Positions 29,764 through 32,979 of a stretch of DNA of 32,979 nucleotides are shown in pieces. The stretch's first letter is position 1. Every line of letters begins with the position of its first letter. The notes under the pieces were generated by a model. That model ran no database searches and had not been told where the DNA came from. It saw nothing but the letters and a program-made list of their open reading frames with translations. Origin of the DNA: Chara braunii (lineage: Eukaryota; Streptophyta; Charophyceae; Charales; Characeae); assembly GCA_003427395.1 (NCBI GenBank), contig BFEA01000113.1, positions 2,845,086 through 2,878,064 on the forward strand, given 5' to 3'. Both the position numbers and the translations under genes were made by a program.

Positions 29764-30080
29764 CCCTCTGCACAGGGTGCGGAAGAGGATGTGGTCTTCA
29801 ACCGCACATGGCGGTTGTCTGGCGTCGAGAGATTACCCCTCAAAGCGCCTGTCAGCCGACACTTGAGTGTCGAACGCGACCCTCGAGATTATCAAGAGTC
29901 GCGAGGCTATGAGTACCACATAGTACCCCATCAGCGCGAACGCTTGCGAATGCCCGCATGGATGGTCAATATGAGGAGGTCATGCGCGCGCATGACTCTT
30001 ATACAAAGGTCTAGCGCGCAGAACCTACCTGATTCTCGCGGCATGAAGTTATGGGTCTGATATTGAAGGGACTAGGAGTA
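29764..30080 (+). repeat. T repeat, copy 3
   Basis: Contains CCCT-CTGCAC-AGGG near 29763, the hairpin CGACACT-TG-AGTGTCG near 29858, and an 18-bp perfect palindrome GTCATGCGCGCGCATGAC (29979-29996). That palindrome replaces CTGCG-TCCG-CGCAG of copy 2 just before CTTATACAAAGGTCT. Confidence 0.7.
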
Positions 30081-30204
30081 TTGTGGTGTGGTGGCGTCGT
30101 TCATGAGGTCTGTTTTGTGTATTTCCATGTGTTATGTGTGGGTGGATGTGAGTGTTGTGGTGTACGCGTAGTGTGCGTGATGCATCCTAGTCGACCAGCG
30201 CCGA

Positions 30205-30838
30205 GTCACGTTCAAGTTTGGGACCTCAGCCCCCCCAGAACGTCGATTCGCGTGAGGGTCCATTTCTTGGCCATTCGACCGCGCGTAACCCCCTATGCTA
30301 CAGCGAACGAGAAACGCCCTCGGTTGGGCCACCTCTGCAATTGCGTAGAAAAGCTTTCGCATGTGGTTCAGTAGCTCGGCGGGGATACGCCCACCTAAGG
30401 GATGCTGACAGCTCCCGCAGGTGGGCCACTCTTGGGACTTCAGCCCCCCAAGATGTAGGTTCGCGTGCGAGTCCGATAAAAACGTATTACCGCACGTACC
30501 CCCTATGCTACAACGAACGAGAAACGCCCTCGGTCGGTCCACCTCTGCGATTGCGACTGATCAGCTTTCGTTCTGTGGACTGGTAGCTCGGCGGGGATAC
30601 GCCCACCAAAGGGAGGTGACAGCTCCCGTAAGGTGGAGGTAAGTCATGCCTCGCGTAGGCCCTATCCTGTCGTAGGGGCTCGCGGAAGGTATGGCTGGCG
30701 CACTCGGTCGGAGCGGCTTGCGGAAGCTCCATGTATTTTCCCGACGAAGGACTTAAACCAACTCCTGCGTGACGCGGCCGGGAGGGTCCCGCGCAGCCTC
30801 GTGCGGCGCCGGACCGATGCGCTCGACGCCACCTAGCA
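30205..30838 (+). repeat. Two W repeats, head to tail
   Basis: The first (30205-30420) and second (30421-30838) units share the CAGCCCCCCA, ACCCCCTATGCTACA, GAAACGCCCTCGG and CTCGGCGGGGATACG blocks with copy 1 at 5020. Only the second keeps the right part (GCTCGCG to GATGCGCTCGACG). Confidence 0.7.
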
Positions 30839-31484
30839 TGAACACCACTCGAGCTACCACTCCAAGTGTGCTCAGACTAAGTAGTAGTCGTCTTACTCTC
30901 TGTCAGAGTCCAAACAAGGCCTTTAACACCTTCCTCCCTTTTGACAATAGAGTAGTCATCTCTCCTGTACAAAGAAAAATGACAACACCTTACTATGGAC
31001 CAGGAACATTGTTCCGGCGTGAGTCCCACTACCGCCTACAGGACTTAACTATACCCTCTTCAAGTCTATCAGGCAATGGTATCAATCAACGTTGCAATTC
31101 TCCAAAGAACAGGTTCTGCATGCTGACCTCCCTTGAAAGAATTTTTTTTCTTCAAAGGTTGGTCACTCCATTCACCTTCGGTTACATGACGAATGTGGAT
31201 TTCATACAATTTTTCTATTCTTATCGAGGAGAGCAATTAATAAACATACTCAGGCAGACACAAACATTCACTAAGCAATCAATAAATATATATATAAATT
31301 CAAACTTCACTCAACCAAGAACAAAACAAAACAATGATCCCAACATAAAAAAAGTCGGCAAGATGGACACGTTTATAATTTGGCATAATCACTCATTTAC
31401 TGAGAGCATAATTTAATCTGGTCTTAAACAGATTAATTTGTGATTAAAATTGTAGGGATAAGTTTTTTCATGTTTATTAATAGG

Positions 31485-31556
31485 ATTCATCTTGTTTCAA
31501 TATGTTTCAACATGTCTCAATTTGTCTCAACATTTTTCATCATGATCAAACTTGTT
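31485..31556. repeat. 11-bp minisatellite
   Basis: About six degenerate units close to TTTCAACATGT/TCTCAATTTGT in a row. Confidence 0.65.
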
Positions 31557-31596
31557 TCTTTCGCCTTTAATTATCTCCATCGTGTGCAGCTGCATT

Positions 31597-31614
31597 AAAA
31601 AAAAAAAAAAAAAA
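31597..31614. repeat. A-run
   Basis: An 18-base A tract, possibly a retroposon tail. No body is recognised upstream. Confidence 0.6.
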
Positions 31615-31970
31615 GTTAGGTATTATCTCTGATATATAAAACTTCGATGTAGCTTCTGATTTGGTCGCGGGGGGGAAGACGAGATGACGAGGTGAGATAC
31701 ATATGACATGTTTGTTTATACATCTTGGCAATATAGCAATATCAAAAAAAAATCAGGGCGAGAGGTTTTGTGTCTGTACATTTTCTATGCCTACGCCACC
31801 ATTTTCTTCAACTGATGAAATGAATGTTGCGATGATATTATGTGCACATCCTCCCCCCCCCTTACAATGGATTTTTTTCACAAGCACACTGATTTCGACA
31901 TTGCTCTTGTGGTCGGTAGGTCCCTAATGTTTTCGCCTAGCCACCTTCCTTCCATCTCAAACCAGAGGCA

Positions 31971-32333
31971 CCTACTGACCTTTAAAAAATTTTTGTACAC
32001 AGAGTGTACTCTATAATGTATAATAATGATTGACCGCGCTTTGTTCGTGAACTTGAACAAAATGATATAAGTATGTTTTTTTTATAAATCATGTGAGTCA
32101 TACAAGATCATGATTGCTGATTTGCATAGTTTATCCTTCATACACTCTCGTCCCCATCCACCTCATCGCCCCTTCACTCCTTTTCTCTTACTGACTATAA
32201 TATTATTATATTGGTCAATTGGTCCATACACTTTGAGACCAAAAACATTCATACTGATAAAAAATATAGGCGCCTACCGACCATATAAATTTTGTGATAT
32301 ATACAGTGTGACTCTACATTATTAGTTATGATT
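31971..32333 (+). repeat. Direct repeat pair of about 60 bp
   Basis: 31971-32031 and 32274-32333 share CTACTGACC/CTACCGACC, AAATTTTTGT, ACAGAGTGTACTC/ACAGTGTGACTC and ATGATTGAC. The first carries GTACAC-AGA-GTGTAC. The sequence between is T-rich. Confidence 0.5.
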
Positions 32334-32642
32334 GACGACTCATTAATTGTTTTAGTAATCCACGTACGGTAACATTCAAGTCGACCCTTCCAGCCCTCTG
32401 CTCTCCCTCGCCTCTCTCTCTCCTGATCGCAAAGTTTAACATATTAGATTGGTTAGTAGGTTGTAAATATTTTTTCCATTGTATATTGATTCCACTAAAA
32501 AAAAGTACGCAGCCACCGAACACTATACGTTGACGTAAACCCTTACATTTAAAACACTTATATTTAAAACGACAGTTGCAGTTGATCGACTACATTTATT
32601 AAAAGGGTAACTACGGCCGAGTCACCAAAACGGTTTCTAAAA

Positions 32643-32693
32643 GCATTTGAAACTTGGTTTCTGCAGTCCAATAAGGGACCGAGTTTCAAATGC
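32643..32693 (+). repeat. 15-bp inverted repeat
   Basis: GCATTTGAAACTTGG (32643-32657) pairs with CCGAGTTTCAAATGC (32679-32693) over all 15 positions with one wobble. The loop is 21 nt. Confidence 0.85.
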
Positions 32694-32846
32694 AATTGAA
32701 ACTTGGGCTGCCCTTTTGGAGCACTTCAGCCGGCCACATAGACAAGTACCGAGTCTCGAATCCGGTAGCTGGAGAGTTTGAATGCATAGGGATCATTACC
32801 ATGACCCTATACATTTAGAATGTTGTCCAGTGGAGGAGCAGAAAAC

Positions 32847-32877
32847 CAGAGAGAGGGAGAGAGAAAGAGAGAGAGAA

Positions 32878-32925
<48 letters not shown>
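32847..32925. repeat. (GA)n microsatellite
   Basis: GA tract with a few AAG interruptions, seen directly. Confidence 0.95.
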
Positions 32926-32928
<3 letters not shown>

Positions 32929-32979
32929 GCCTGGCTCTGCTGCCCGCTCCTTCCCGGTCCCACCCGTTGCGGCCTGCTG

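Larger units (their letters stand above)
25896..30838 (+). repeat. Composite hairpin element, copy 3 (CCCTAGGG core type)
   Basis: Left module (25896-26150), a hairpin array of a different core (26440-27590), reduced A/B hairpins (27955-28100), TTATC/TTCG hairpins (28364-28401), T repeats (29100-29425 partial, 29764-30080) and two W repeats (30205-30838). The flanking modules are homologous to copies 1 and 2, but the array core is unrelated in sequence. No protein frame is supported. Confidence 0.7.
30839..32979. other. AT-rich flank without the main repeat families
   Basis: Base composition drops sharply after the last W repeat. The open frame 30769-31416 (215 codons) begins inside the W repeat and has no recognisable domain, so it is not called. 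Smaller repeats within are listed separately. This may be the native flank into which the element lies. Confidence 0.5.

Noticed and set aside
30769-31416. 215-codon open frame
   Set aside because: It starts inside a W repeat and runs into AT-rich sequence. There is no recognisable domain, no conserved frame and no evidence of splicing signals.

Overview
No convincing protein-coding gene was found in this 33 kb window. It looks like nuclear DNA from a large, repeat-rich eukaryotic genome. Evidence for this is the long microsatellites (AAT, TTC, TG/AG, GA), A-rich retroposon-like tails, tRNA-like A/B boxes and sequence derived from the spliceosomal U6 snRNA. The U6-like 5' end folds as GTCC-TTCG-GGAC followed by ATC. 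From memory this resembles plant/protist U6 more than the animal form, so an alga or other protist is my weak guess. I cannot name the organism.

The window is dominated by one long composite non-coding element present three times with its parts in the same order: copy 1 about 2281-5440 (no left module), copy 2 about 13866-17880, copy 3 about 25896-30838. The order is: a left module; an array of hairpins; a block of longer alternating hairpins (types A and B); a TTATC palindrome, with a TTCG-loop hairpin in copies 1 and 3; a T repeat; and a W repeat (copies 1 and 3 only). Copies 1 and 2 carry hairpins closed on an invariant TAAGTT loop. Copy 3 carries at the same place a different hairpin core, CCCTAGGGTTAGGG. 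In all copies the outer stem arms differ from hairpin to hairpin, yet the two arms of each hairpin stay complementary (ACTGAAC/GTTCAGT, ACTAGGC/GCCTAGT, GTTGGAC/GTCCAAC and so on). This variable-stem, fixed-loop covariation is the main discovery candidate.

The same design recurs in unrelated repeats. The H family (11440-12520, 20812-21500, 23894) has a TTGATG-like loop. The P family (958, 7974, 10088, 17888) has a palindrome plus a CTGCACG-T-CGTGCAG or CCGCGCG-T-CGCGCGG hairpin. The T family has tetraloop hairpins. The window as a whole is unusually dense in compensated inverted repeats.

Other regions: 18556-20024 holds tRNA-like sequences joined to U6-like sequences, a possible composite SINE present three times. 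6780-6964 looks like a retroposon 3' end with an 11-bp hairpin and A-rich tail. 21413-23834 and 23836-26256 are a near-identical 2.4 kb pair joined by one N, which may be an assembly join of two alleles. 30839-32979 is AT-rich and mostly lacks these families. The remaining stretches (1-596, 1481-2280, 6965-10087, 12520-13866, 17990-18550, 20025-20800) contain only degraded repeats or nothing recognisable.
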